From Mytilus californianus (taxonomy: Eukaryota > Mollusca > Bivalvia > Mytilida > Mytilidae): DNA of 64,000 nt. The stretch is taken from the NCBI RefSeq assembly GCF_021869535.1, contig NW_026262734.1:108349088-108413087 (forward strand). The letters are read 5' to 3'. Below the pieces are notes generated by a model, which saw only the letters and a list, made by a program, of their open reading frames with translations, ran no database searches and was not told the origin of the DNA. The position numbers and the translations under genes were made by a program. This document shows positions 25,829-38,500 of the stretch, piece by piece (positions within the stretch are counted from its first letter, which is position 1; each line of letters starts with the position of its first letter).

Positions 25829-25829
25829 A

Positions 25830-28150
25830 ATATAATGGTCAAAATGCTGTTAAAGTCTTAAAGTCATTTAATTCAGTACATTTTTTTCTAACTATATATG
25901 TATTATAGATACAATTGATAAACTCTGTTTTGTTAAAAAAAAACCATAAGCCGCTTATTATTAAGAAGGTATTGTAAGTGAGTTTAAACAACACTGTTAC
26001 TATGTTACTATGTTAGCATCTGAGAGCACCCCGTTTTTAGTGGAGTTCATGTTGCTTAGTCTTTAGTTTTCCATGTTGTGTTTTGTGTATTTTTAAGATT
26101 ATACAATATTTATAAAACCATACTAGACAAATTGAATGCTACAAACGTGAAAACCCACTAGTTTTACGAAAAATAATCACAATAACGTACAAAATAAGAA
26201 AATAGGAAATACTATAGGCTTGGAATAAACAAATAGAAACCAGGGATTCGAGCCTTAACCCACAAGTCTTCACTTCTAACTTGACTTTATAATTCATTGA
26301 TCTTAACCTCGCGGCTACCAACATATACTATACGATTGTTTTTTCTGTGTATATAAAAGTACAAGCCCTGTGTGTCTGTTGTACCGATATGTATAGTATG
26401 TTCCTTTATATATATGAAATAGCCATCTAAACTGCAACCCATTGACAGCCGAGCGGTTTCATTGATGTGTCGATGTCAGTGAAATTTTTCAAGGTAAGGT
26501 TCAATTCGTAGTGAAGGCATATAAAAACTACAAATATTAAACGTTAGTTTTTAAATTTATTCCGTTACTGAACAGAAATCAGTAAAATAGCTGATTCAAA
26601 CTTAACGAATTTAATCACACAAAGAAAACAATTGAATATAATTTGGTGAGTACATTTCAGCAACCGATTTAGGAAGTGTTGATTTTAGAAAAAGAAATCA
26701 CGGTAAATGAATAGGCGACTTCACGGCTATGGTTTAATTATATACATAAAAATTAAGCACAAAAATGAAACAATTAAATATAAGTTGGTCAGTCCATTTC
26801 AGTCACGGCGTTAGTAAGCTTTTATTCTAAACAAAAACATTGCTTAAATGTAAAGGTAATGGTTAAAAGAGGAACGATTAATTGGGCATATGTGATCAGC
26901 TTTGTTTTTTTTTTATTATATTCTTCAGTCATAAGTCTTTAGTTCATTTTTGATAGGAATGGTCATTTTCTTTTTTTTTAGTCGTAATCGTTCATCTATC
27001 ATTCTTATCCTTTCACCTATTTCGCATGCTAAAATATGATTTACTTAATTTTATTTTAGAAAACGGTCTCTTTATTTATTTTTAATGTATTCCATTAGAA
27101 CGTTGCCTTGCATTTATAGAAGCAGTGATTAAATACGGCCAATAACTTTTATCGAGGAACGTTACAAAATGGTATTTTCATGAACTACAATGTGACATAT
27201 ATTTAAAGCATTTGCGTCGTTTAGATGAACAATCTTAGACTCAAATTCAGTTCTGACATATTAATCAAATGAGGTCAGCAACAATGCAGACATAATTTAA
27301 ATTTGTTTTTCGTGACAATATTTTTGATCAAGCAGCTAAAATTGTGCAATCATACATCATAGATGTACAAAACAACTGACTGAAAACAATAAAAAAAAAC
27401 ATACCAATATTTTTTACAAAGAAGCCAACAAAAAGGTGTTTATAGTTAATTGTGCAATTTAGTTAAATCTTATGGAATGGATGTTTTCTGATTGACATAT
27501 TCGTCTGAGATACCTTTTTTATTTGTTGTTCTTTGAACGCTGTGAGTAGATGCAAGTACTCTCAGATGTAGGAATACTCTGCCACGTCGGTCTGTTTTTG
27601 TAAGATGCATTTATTTTGTTGCTATATAACACAACTATTCCAAGTGAGGAGAGGGTAGAGCGCTAACACATATGCTTAACCCTGCTACATTATTCATGTG
27701 CGTGTCCCAAGTGAGGAGCTTTTAGTTATTAATTAGGCCGTTAGTTTTTTCGTTTTCACATTTTTCATGTCGGAGCCTTTTATTGCCGACTCTTATATGG
27801 TATTGTTTTTCCTCATTGTTGATGGCCTAGCGTAATTACATTTCGTTAACAGAGAATGTGGCGTAATTAAATATGGTGGTGAAGGGTATACCCTCCCTTA
27901 TGATGGGCAACTCACAGTTCTTTAAAACTTTCAAAAGATTGTTGAAGGACAAACTACGTTTTGAGATAAACCCTAGTTGTCAGATCAACAATTTGGACAA
28001 AAACTAAAAAAAGGAGATTGAGAATCTGTAAACAGAAAAAAAGAGTAGCTAATTGATAATAGTTATTGCTCTGTAATAGCGATGTATACTAAATTAATTG
28101 TTTTTGTTTATTTTCTTGAAAAAAATAAAAGATGGGTAGACATTTGATAG
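25830..28150. other. Intergenic between the caspases, no gene seen
   Basis: AT-rich. A short plus-strand fragment of the R2 tail ('ttgcttagtctttagttttccatgttgtg') lies at about 26015-26095, and a piece of the long form of repeat R3 ('aattaggccgttagttttttcg') at about 27655-27790. Nothing else is recognisable. Confidence 0.6.
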
Positions 28151-28469
28151 GCAAATATGATTGACAAGAGAGGGACGAAAGATACCAGAGGGACATTCAA
28201 ACTCATAGATTGAAAATAAACTGACAACGCCATGGCTAAAAATAAAAAGACAAACAGACAAATAATAGTACAGAAGACAAATCATAGAAAACTAAAGACT
28301 AAGCAACACGAATCCCACCAAAAACTGGGGGTGATCTCAGGTGCTCCGGAAGGGTAAGCAGATCCTGCTCCACATGTGGCACCCGTCGTGTTGCTTATGT
28401 TATTACAAATCCGGTAAATAGTATAATTCGGTAGGTCACATTCGTGAAAAGGGAAGGGTATTGTATAGT
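28150..28469 (-). repeat. R2 RT-element 3' tail, attached to its RT remnant
   Basis: Reverse-strand tail directly downstream of the RT coding remnant at 28469-28985. It proves that the widespread tail in this window ('acacgacgggtgccacatgtgg') is the 3' end of this retroelement family. The 63-codon frame at 28094-28285 is part of it. Confidence 0.8.
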
Positions 28470-28985
28470 TACGACATAAGGAACATATCCGATATCATCT
28501 GTGAAACGGTTATTCCATAACGGTCAACCAACTCGTGATGGCGTCCGTAAAATTTACGAAATGATGATTTCAACTTCACCATTTGGAACTCTTGGTTTAA
28601 TAGCTTCCTTGTGAGCAGAAATCCTCTATCAAGGAAATCATGATAGGAAATACAAGCCCGGGAATATCGTATCAATTGGGAGATATATACTCCGTATGCA
28701 GGCGCTGCTGGAATGTTGCTACATAGAAATGGAAAGTTCACAATTGGGAAGCTGAAATCATCTCTATTGTCTTAAAGTTTTGTTTTCAACCGACCCTCAT
28801 TGTCAATTTCTAGATGTAAGTCAAGATATGAGGCAGACTTAACTGTATCTGTAGTATCCTTTATCTCTAGTTCGATGGGATAGATTCGTTCAACATAGTC
28901 ACCAAATTTTAGAACATCATCATAGCGGAAGGTAAAGTTAAAGGATATTGCTAACTTCTTAGATAATATCTACAAATAAGTCAAA
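28469..28985 (-). pseudogene. Reverse-transcriptase C-terminal remnant (family R2)
   Basis: On the minus strand, SFNFTFRYDDVLKFG marks the RT active-site region. Relative to the YIDD form in the R5 copy, the Ile and several following residues are deleted. Then come YLDLHLEIDNEGRLKTKL, a TAA at 28772-28774 where a Tyr codon (TAT) would be expected from the R5 sibling (IYDKQNDF), and NFPFLCSNIPAAPAYG with YISQLIRYSRACISY. RKFYGRHHELVDRYGITVSQ follows, with a stop after DMFLMS. The element is 5'-truncated, carries an active-site deletion and a nonsense change, so it is dead. LINE or Penelope-like class is undecided. Confidence 0.85.
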
Positions 28986-28989
28986 ATTT

Positions 28990-30250
28990 GACGAAATCGT
29001 TTGCAGACACTTCCTATGTGTGATTGCCCTTAAATGACGATGTTGTTACCTTTGTGTATGTTTTTTGCCTTAAGGTGAGAGAAACTATAAACCTAAAAAT
29101 TTGATCAGCAATAAAAATTGAGTTTTGTCATAAATCATATTTGGCGATTGTCCATTGTTGATGCACAAAGGCCTTAAATTGATGATTATTTCTGCTCTTA
29201 AAAGTTTCTATCTATCTTCCATAAATTTGTTAGGTATTAGACAAAAGCGCAAGATGTTTTCAGTATGATATCAGAACATTTTTTTTATTTTCAACCACGT
29301 CAGTACTTTTGGTTTGTAGGCGGGATCATCGAACTATCCTCATAGTTATTGTTGCAAAGTTTGGTGAAAACTGGCTCAGTAATTTTAAGGAAAAATATTT
29401 TAGTAAAAGTTAAGGTAGGATGGACGACGGACGACAAATGATGAGAAAAGCTCACTAATTCTTTATATATAAAGAATTAAAAAAAACATCTATCTACTTT
29501 TTAACTTGATAACATGTAAATAACTGTAGTAATTCAACGGAAACGATGACCGATATATCCTGTATATAGTTAAAAAAAATTCTTGGTATAGGAATAAGGA
29601 AGTTTAAAGGTGTACAAGTACGAAACGTAAGTATAACATTGCTTTCATTCAACGTTAATTAACATATGGGAAGGTTAGCAAAAAATTTCCTTTTATTTCT
29701 TTGTTAGTAAGGTCACAAAATGTTAATTAAAACAAAAAAAGTGAAAAATTTCGGTTCATGACAAAGAGTTTCTGTTTTACTTTTGTTTTATATTATGCTA
29801 ATAGTTAAATTTACCGATGATTTCAGTTTTTTTACGATATAGGTACATAAATAATCGTGATTTTGGTTCGTATTATCGTGTCATTGTTCTTTAAATTCGA
29901 TTTTTTCATTAATGTTATTTAAAAATCCTTTCCTGGTATATAGAACATATAAATTGAAATATTTCATCCCACGTATGATCTAGGTAATATATGTAATATG
30001 ACCACCCTGAGAAGACTATATAAGGGTCGAATAAAGTTTAAATAACGTAAAGCACAATCAAAGGCATACGAAGCAGAAAACAGCGTTAATTAATTTTCCT
30101 CTTGAGTATGAAACAAAGTCAATTTGAATATGCACAGAATCATATACATTCATGACATTCTTTCCGAGGAATTACAGCTTGAATTATGGATGTTTTATGT
30201 AAAAACGCAAGTATTTATTTTACAATGTTAATCAGAAAAGAAAAAGAAAA
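28990..30250. other. Intergenic, no supported gene
   Basis: Contains a short end of repeat R1 near 29405-29470 ('ggacgacggacgac...aaagctcac') followed by an AT palindrome (AATTCTTTATATATAAAGAATT, 29458-29479). A truncated R4 copy follows at 30252-30310. Confidence 0.55.
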
Positions 30251-30699
30251 CACTTTGGTCGGGTTGTTGTCTCTTTGACGCATTCCCCATTTCCATTCTC
30301 AATTTTACCTTTCAAACGGAAAGACATAGCTACATTCAGTTTGCTGTAATGTACTCCTTTATCTATAGGACTGTATGCAAGTCTCTAAAATGATGACTGA
30401 ATACGATTTTGTATGTGAAATCATACTATTATAAGTAATAAAAAGCCGTGGATTATATTCTTGACAAAACAAGTGCTGTTAATATTATGCTGAAATTTCG
30501 TAATGACATTTTCGCATAGGCAATTGCAGAGTAACTAAATATTGCATCTTGTGCTCATTCTTTTTAAGCTTAAAACCAAAAACCCAACGAAGCCATTTTC
30601 CTCTTTCGCGCTTAAATACCTCGCAATGCATTCTTTATTCAACGTCGTCGTGTTGTTATTTCAGTCGTACATTAATTAGAAAACGTTTTACAAATGGCT

Positions 30700-31160
30700 G
30701 TCAAATAGGGTTGCTGCTCACAAAGAAGTTATTAAACCAAGAGTTCCAAATGGTGAAGTTGATATCATTCCTTAGTATATTTCACGGACACCATCAGGAG
30801 TTGGTTGCCCGTTATGGAATAACCGTTTCACAGATGATATCGGATATGTCCCTTATGTCACAACTACAATCCCATTCCCTTTTCACGAATGTGACCTACC
30901 GAATTAGACTATTTACCGGGTTTGTAATAACATGAGCAACACGACGGGTGCCACATGTGGAGCAGAATCTGCTTACCCTTCCCGAGCACATGAGATCACC
31001 CCCAGTTTTTGGTGGGGTTCGTGTTGCTAGGCTTCAGTTTTCTATGTTGTGTCTTGTGTACTATTATTTGTCTGTTTGTCTTTTCTTTTTTAGCCAATTT
31101 TCGATCCATAAGTTTGACTGTCCCTCTGGTACCTTTCGCCCACTTTTATACGAATGTATT
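30700..31160 (+). repeat. RT-element R2, 5'-truncated copy
   Basis: RT C-terminal scrap KKLLNQEFQMVKL and YGITVSQMISDMSLMS, then the noncoding tail with 'gagcaacacgacgggtgccacatg' and 'tttttggtggggttcgtgttgct'. The open frames at 30549-30935 and 30948-31250 are this repeat, not host genes. Confidence 0.8.
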
Positions 31161-32205
31161 GCTGATATTGAAGATTACAATCTAGTATGCATCGAATGGT
31201 ATCTCATTTCAATATTTACGATAGTTAAAAAATTCTTCATGTTCGTTTAAAAAAATACTTTCAAATCCACGTTATCGATTTTATGACGATATATAGTGAG
31301 TTTTCCGCGATTGTTCAAAGCTTATAATTGGTTATCATATCACATGTTCTTATTGTTATAAAGAGAATTTAAAAATTCATCGAAGATTTATATTGCATTC
31401 TAGAGTTGACAAAGTAGTTTTATATGAGTTTCTAAATTCATCAACGGACCATTTTTTTAAACTGAGCTGATAATACACTGGGAACAAACAGTACACCAGA
31501 AGCAGTATCAAATCAAAATATAAATTTCTTAAAATATTTGTGACAAGAATCCCGACCGTATGTCGTTCATATGTTTATGTATCGAACACTCGTTAAAATA
31601 CAATGATAAGTATTTTTTTTATCATTTCCCCTGCGGTCGGTATACTTTTGCTAGCACTATTTATTTTTTAATTTATCTAGTCAATATTGCTCTTCTTCCA
31701 ACACCTAATCGATTACAAAAAATTGCAACGAACTTATTTACCAGTCTTTCATTTTCACTAATATGCGAACTACAAAATAAATAAAAAGACCACTTTGTAA
31801 ATTTCGAAGAGCATTTTCGGTTTACCCTTTTCAAGAACGGTCAACACTTAACATTAATAAATGTAAAAAGTGTTAAGAAACGTATGTTATAAATCATTAC
31901 TGTACTGAAACATTCTGAGCTGATGATTATAGTCCACCATATGAGGTATCGACTTAGTGCTAGTAACATTTTATAAGTTACGTGTGTCTGGAATACAAAT
32001 AGAAGTATTCAGATCAGTTGTCAAAAGGCACACATAAGAAAATGAAAAAAAAACACTTTATAAAATCCATGTGTCCAAAGCGCTTTCCTTGATTTACCGT
32101 CATCTGGAACGCTCAATGCCGAATATTTAAAAGCCAAGGATGCTTAAGAACCGAAACAATTAAAGATGTACAGATCAACAACAGAATAATGAAATGATGT
32201 TACAA
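31160..32205. other. Upstream flank of caspase B, no gene seen
   Basis: AT-rich, no recognisable coding sequence. A segment at about 32075-32150 ('ccaaagcgctttccttgatttaccgtcatctggaacgctc') belongs to another dispersed bivalve repeat, with relatives near 44095 and 50225. No promoter elements can be assigned. Confidence 0.5.
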
Positions 32206-32345
32206 TGTAAAAGAGGGGCGAAAGATAACAGAAGGACAGTCAAATTCATATAGATCGATAATAAGCTGACAACGCCATGGCTAAAAAAAGACAAAGACAA
32301 ACAGACAAATAATAGAACACATGACACAACATAGAAAACTAAAAG
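32205..32345 (-). repeat. R2 RT-element tail fragment next to caspase B
   Basis: Only the last ~140 nt of the R2 tail, in reverse orientation ('gacaacgccatggctaaaaaaag', 'aaacagacaaataatag'). It ends about 75 nt before the splice acceptor of the first coding exon of caspase B. Confidence 0.75.
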
Positions 32346-32429
32346 AATATAAAGCAAACAATTAATACAAACACACTATTTCACAACAATATCCGTGATG
32401 CATTTTCTGTTTATTTTAGTTCATCAGTC

Positions 32430-32567
32430 ATGGATGACATGGAATGGAAAAAGGCTTTTAGGGTCAATAGAGTTGCAATTGTGACTGGCATAGCAAACCC
32501 AAACGCTGTAGCTGACTGTCTTTTTAGCAGTGGAATATTTACTGATGTTATGCGAGATGCAGTACAA
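32430..32567 (+). CDS. Caspase B exon 1 (CARD, first half)
   Basis: Forty-six codons from MDDMEWKKAFRVNR to MRDAVQ, phase 0, donor GTAAGA. A splice acceptor (TTTATTTTAG) ends 10 nt before the ATG, exactly as in caspase A, implying a noncoding exon upstream. Met4 would be an alternative start aligning with Met1 of caspase A. Confidence 0.9.
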
Positions 32568-35500
32568 GTAAGAAGATTTTTGATGCTTTGTTTGCCGGAT
32601 TGTTTGTTTGTTACCTTGGTTAGTATCGTAGTAGTCCATTACTGAAAAGTGAACATGGATAAAAATCAAAATCACATAAATACTTAACTAAGAGGAATAA
32701 TCAAGCTCAACTCTTGCATAAATGTATAATTATGAGTGTTAATGAATATGTACCTAGTTTGCTACATTGTCATCACAAAATACTCAATGTAATGTAAATA
32801 AGCATTGAAAAGAACCTGCAGGTAGGGGTATCTGAACTTTTATGAATTTAAAACACGGAGCCTTGGCTCACACCGAACAGCAAGCTATTTATACGCAAAA
32901 ATTGAAAGATAAACCAAATTTTCTATATTGTTTATCATGGGTCATTGTGATAATAGCCCTTAAATGCATGATAGAAATTTAAGCTTTGAATCGTGGACTT
33001 AAAGGAACCTTATATAAAAAAAAGTCCTTACCGTATCTGTATTTGGCAAAATTTTTAAGAATATTTGGTTCTCAATGCTTTTCAACTTCGTCCTTTATTT
33101 GCCCTTTATAAATGTTTGATTCGAGCGTCACTGATGAGTCTTTTGTAGACGAAACGCGCGTCTGGCGTAAATACAAAATTTCAATCCTGGTATTTATGGG
33201 GAGTTTATTTACTGTTATCTATAAAAAAAAACACTGAGAGACACATGTTGCTGTATATCATATTTAATTTTTCGTTTATTTTTTGGAACATAAATTCGGC
33301 CGTTTCAACTTTGTTTTCTTGTTTGAATTGTTTTACATTTGTTATGTCTGGCCTTTTGACAGCTTACAATGCAGAATGTAATAATCATTATAGTAATCTT
33401 TATTTACCACAGTCATAACAACTATTATGACTATAGGCATACAGCATATAAACTACACACAGTATACATAGATAGTAAAAGGTGTGAAACATATTACAAC
33501 ATGTTAGATCTTAATTTTTGTGCACCAAATATAAATTTTCCCGAATAACATAATTCTCTAAGTCAGACTTAGATTATTAGAACTCATTAATTGTATATAT
33601 TTATACATAGAAGGTTTTTCCAATAATATGGTTTGATAAAATTCGATCTAAGACCTTGATAAGTGGGCCATTTTAAAATGAAATGTATCTCTGTAACTTG
33701 AACTTTTAACGAAATTATTCAATGGGTCGTCAAAACCTTGCTTCAGACAATCAAACAGGCGCTGTTTATTTCTCAAGTAAAAAGTACTGCAGAGCTGACT
33801 ATTTAAAAAGATATACAAGATATCACCTCATCCTAAAACAAGCCGCTCATTTTTGATAAAATACAATGGGTGTGGCTCATTGTTGGACACCGTACAGTGA
33901 CTTACAGTTGCTTACTTCTACGACATTTTGTACCCGTTAGAGAGTTGTCACATTTGGAAATATTCTAAATCTTCTGAATTTTATATTGTCGTCAATTGAA
34001 CGATACAAAGCACAAACAAAACTAAAGTTACCATAAACGACACAAAATACAGGTCTGAGATTACTCACATTTACTGTTACTTATTCAGTAGTATAGGAGT
34101 TCATGTACTACCCGTATATTTTATTGATTTGACCCGTATATTCCATTAATTTGACCCGTATATTCTATTAACTTTACCCATTTGTGTTCATTGTATCATT
34201 ATAAAAACCATAAGCGCTACTAAAACTTGCGTGTTTTCGGATCAATTCAATGGTTTTATCTGTGTTGTAATAACAAAATTTTCTACATTGCTGTTTTGTT
34301 AGTGCAAAGCAATACAGTGTTTGATATTATAATGGTTTCTAAATGTTAATTAACTGTTCATCATTTTGAAGTGTATTTTCACGTACTGCACAACGTTTGC
34401 AAGCTGCAAGGAAAAACAGGAACGTCGTTTTTTTAAAAGTATAATTCAAAAGTAATAGCAGTATTATTCAGATTTCTTCTATATTTGATAGACGTTGATT
34501 TTCTCTCTTTTGTTTAGCAAGAACCTGAGACAGACTGCAAAAGTAGGTTGATATTGGACATTCTCGACAAACGTGGTTCACGCAGTGTAAAGTGTCTTTA
34601 CACTGCGTTCTTACAAACTTCGAATGGTGATTTGGCCGATCTGTTAGAACCATACGCAAAAAATATCGAAAGTACCGAAAATTTGAATGACCCAAAAGGT
34701 AAAATGCATTAATTTGATTTTGTTTTCATTTCAATTATTTATATTCATTATTCTAAACTTATATTTCGAACATCTCACAAACGGCTTCATAATAACAAAA
34801 ATCAGGTTTTAGACATTACTGACATCTTCTTTACTATTCATCTATCTTATTTTTTCTAACAAGCACTAAACGAAAATGGTATATATTGCAATCACTTTGT
34901 GTTCATCGTCGGTTTACTTTGTCTATGCTAATTATTTATAGACTATTAAGCAAGTTGTAACATAATATTTCCTCAATCATTCTTAGATGACTTGCTGTAT
35001 ATATTTTTGGTTTCATATGACAAACAAACATAGTCTTAGTAAAATTTTACAATGACCGATAAAAATTGTGTGGAAGGGTGAAATTTCAATGGTTTGTAAA
35101 TAAATATATTTTAACTATCAGGATTGTTCTTTGATCTGTATGAAATTACTGTTTTGATAATAAAATATCCATTGGAACATATTTATTGGATCTGTTTACT
35201 TAATTACAGACTAGTATCTTATTTCGATAATAAAAGAATGAAGCATGCTGGTTTGTTTATCTTTATATGCTAATTAAGGTGATGACCTGATTTCTGGTAT
35301 GTGAACCCTTTAAATGTCTATTCATTGTATTGATGGTCAGTGTTGGTCACTTTAATAAGGCCAGAAATCAACAAAAGAGTCATTACGACAACAGAGTTCG
35401 AGGAGGGACAGTAAAAGTAGGAGATAGAGTATTGGTAAAGATTGTTAGCTTTGAAGGGATAGATGGGAACAGGATCCCTACACAGTGCTAAGCCAACAGA

Positions 35501-38500
35501 ATGAAGAAATCCCTGTATTCATGGTCAGGAAGGAAAATGGAGAGGGACGTACAAGGACGCTCCACCGTAATCTTCTGCTACCAATTGGTTTTCTTAGCGA
35601 CACACCAGAACCTACATCTACTCAAAAACCGAAGCCAAGACCAAGTAGGAGACCTGCCAAGAGGACACAGGAACTGGGAACAATCCAACCTGACTCAAAG
35701 GAAGATTCAGATGAGGAGTCAGAATGGGATTATAGAGTCATCACATGAACTGATATTGTCAGTGATTCATCCATCACTGAACAGAGTATACCTAGTAATG
35801 CTGATGAGGATATCTTAGATACAAGCGAGACAGAAGGGGACGCCCAGTCATCTGTGGGTACTACTAGTATCACAGAAGATGTTGAGCTTGTACAGGAAGG
35901 AAGCGCTTCAACTGATGAGACTGTTCAGGAGGAACCGCCTGATGAGGAAACAGCTCAGGATACTGATATAGAATCTGATGATGAGCAACCAGTTCAATCA
36001 CGTGGTTCCACCAGAGAACGGAGAGTTCCCCTCCGATTCAGATCAGGAGATTTCGATATGACACAGAGGCCACCTTTACCAGATTGGGAAAAGAAGGTGC
36101 AATGCATCACTTCACTGTCAGAGAGAGGATTTTTGGAAGGATTGCAGTCTGCGGCAGGAAAGATCATCTTAGAGATACTGAAGTTTTCTTCACATGCTCC
36201 AACCTGAAATGACGAGACGTCATTTTCCAGCTGGGGGGAGTATGTGGAAGGGTGAAATTTCAATGGTTTGTATATAAATATATTTTAACTTTCAGGATTG
36301 TACTTTGATCTGTATGAAATTACTGTTTTGATAATAAAATATCCATTGGAACATATTTATTAGATCTGTTTACTTAATTACAGAATAGTATCTTATTTCA
36401 ATAATAAAAGAATGAAGCGTGCTGTTTTGTTTATCTTTATATGCTAATTAAGGTGATGACCTGATTTCTGGTATGTGAACCCTTTAAATGTCTATTCATT
36501 GTATTGATGGTCAGTGTTGGTCACTTTTTCCATTCTCATTGGTCATTTAAATCACATGTATATCTGTGGAGGGAAATCTTTGTTCTTTAAAAAGTATTCC
36601 TTTTGATTTGTATTCAGCATGAAGGCAGACATTTTGAGATATACAAAATGATTTATATTCTGATGTCCATTGGAGACTTTATACTCAGCTACTGTTTACC
36701 TTGTCACCATATTCTTCATTGAGATGTTACCATGTTTTGATGAGTCATGTTTGATTCGATCCTATTGTTTTGACCTTTGCATCTAAGTGTGAGGTAAGCA
36801 TTGAGTTTGGTTTTATATGTTTTTGCTATCAATGCTTATTATATTGTTTGCTTGTGCTCATTTTTAATTGCTTTGCTTTTGCTTAACATTTGCCATTTAG
36901 TTTGTTTCGTGTAGAATCTAGTTTTGTATGTAATTATATTTTCAAGACAGTATTACATAATTGAATAGTTTGTAAAATCAATAAGCGATTTAATTCAATT
37001 AGAATACATTAACATATTTTGTTAGAATAATGAAATAGAGAAAAGGTTCAGAACTTGTATAATTTATTTTAATTGGAAACTCATTGAATTCTCATTGTAC
37101 TCATGCTATTATTCTTGAACCGTTGTTTATAATTTTATATTTCATTACAGGGTCTTTTTTGTTACCAATTATTTCCACGTCGTAATAAAAAACGAATCCA
37201 AAACCTGAGAAGTGTTTTTATTTGTGTTTCTACAAATCCGAGAAAAACCACCTGACTACACTTAGTTTTCTGTGAAGAACACATTCAAAACTAATTATTG
37301 AAAACCTCTTTGTTTTAAAATTTAAACTAAATAGCAGAAATCATGTAAGCCACGGTGAACATTAAACAATATGATATATAAAACTAGAACAAGGAAGTTG
37401 AAACCATCTTGAAGTGTGAAATTCAAAAATAAAAAGGACATACATAACAGAAAAGTCATTTTAGAACCAAACACTTAAAAATGAATCAAATGCATTGGTC
37501 TTCCGAAAGGGGGGTTCAAACACACAGACCCACCCCCCCCCCCCCCCCCCCCCCCCCTGGATCCGCCACTTGCAATCGCCAAATATTATCACTGAACAAA
37601 ATTTTAGTATTTTATTTTAAGACTTTGTGATAGAATAAACAAAATATATTTTTCAATATTTTATGGTTACACTTTATACTTCACTTAAACTTTGATCTTT
37701 TTATTATTAACAAATGCAATTTTGTATTAAAGCATGGCCACCAGCAATAGACGAACAAGCAGCAATGACAAAGCACAGAGTATTTAAAATTAAAGACAAA
37801 GAAAGTCCGCTACTGCATGATTATAGCAAAATTGTATGTAATAATGCAGATTAGAAAAAAATACACCAAGTTGTCGATCGAAATAATGATATTATACTGT
37901 CTCTTTCTCAAAAGGTAATAAACTGCAACAAGTCATGAAACGTGATTATATGATTTTAGTCCACATCTGCCATAAATCAATCATTGAAAGTACAATTCGT
38001 AAATCGCTTCGGACGCAATACGCGTTTATTACGTGAAATTTCATTTGTGCATAGTGATTGAAAATATATTCAACACGTACACCTATTTAAAACAAATTGA
38101 TAAGTTTATCTAAGGTTTCGCATGTTTGGATCTTAGCAATTTTTGCAAAAGAATGCTATAGAAGATTTCTTGTTTATCATACGAATAGGGTTTCCCATTG
38201 TATGTATGTTAGACTCAGATCGACGTCCGTTCCTCAATTTGATGTCCAAATCTGACGTCTCAGTTCAAATCGACGTCCAATATTTTGATACTCTAATCGA
38301 CGTCTAATGTTACGTCATGTATTGCCAAAACGACGACTGATTGATAACTGGACTTACCCTTATACATGTACATGTTTTGTAGGGTTCAAATTCATGAAAA
38401 ATTGGACGTCAATTAGATAGGCATAACATTGGACGTCAATTTGAGGATGTTTAATTTGTGACGTCAGATTTGGACGTCGATTTGAGGAACGGACGTCGAT

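Larger units (their letters stand above)
35069..37260 (+). mobile_element. Internally deleted Ty3/Gypsy LTR retrotransposon in intron 2 of caspase B
   Basis: A complete 3' LTR (36243-37260, starting TGTGGAAGGG and ending ACTACA, the TG...CA form) is preceded by a purine-rich tract CTGGGGGGAG. The 5' side has only the first ~285 nt of the LTR (35069-35353) fused directly to the end of the polyprotein. Everything from mid-LTR through gag, protease, RT, RNase H and most of integrase is missing. No matching target-site duplication was found next to the two outer ends ('aattg' versus 'cttag'), which could mean recombination between two elements. Orientation is the same as caspase B. Confidence 0.88.

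Noticed and set aside
32424-32675. Minus-strand 83-codon frame overlapping caspase B exon 1
   Set aside because: It is the antisense shadow of the CARD exon.
35485-36207. Two adjacent open frames as host genes or caspase B exons
   Set aside because: They match the end of a Gypsy polyprotein, are separated by a stop and a frameshift, and lie between LTR sequences inside an intron.
37020-37050. A caspase B counterpart of the 18-nt microexon ('aataatgaaatagagaaaag' before GT)
   Set aside because: It lies inside the LTR, is 20 nt long and would break the frame.
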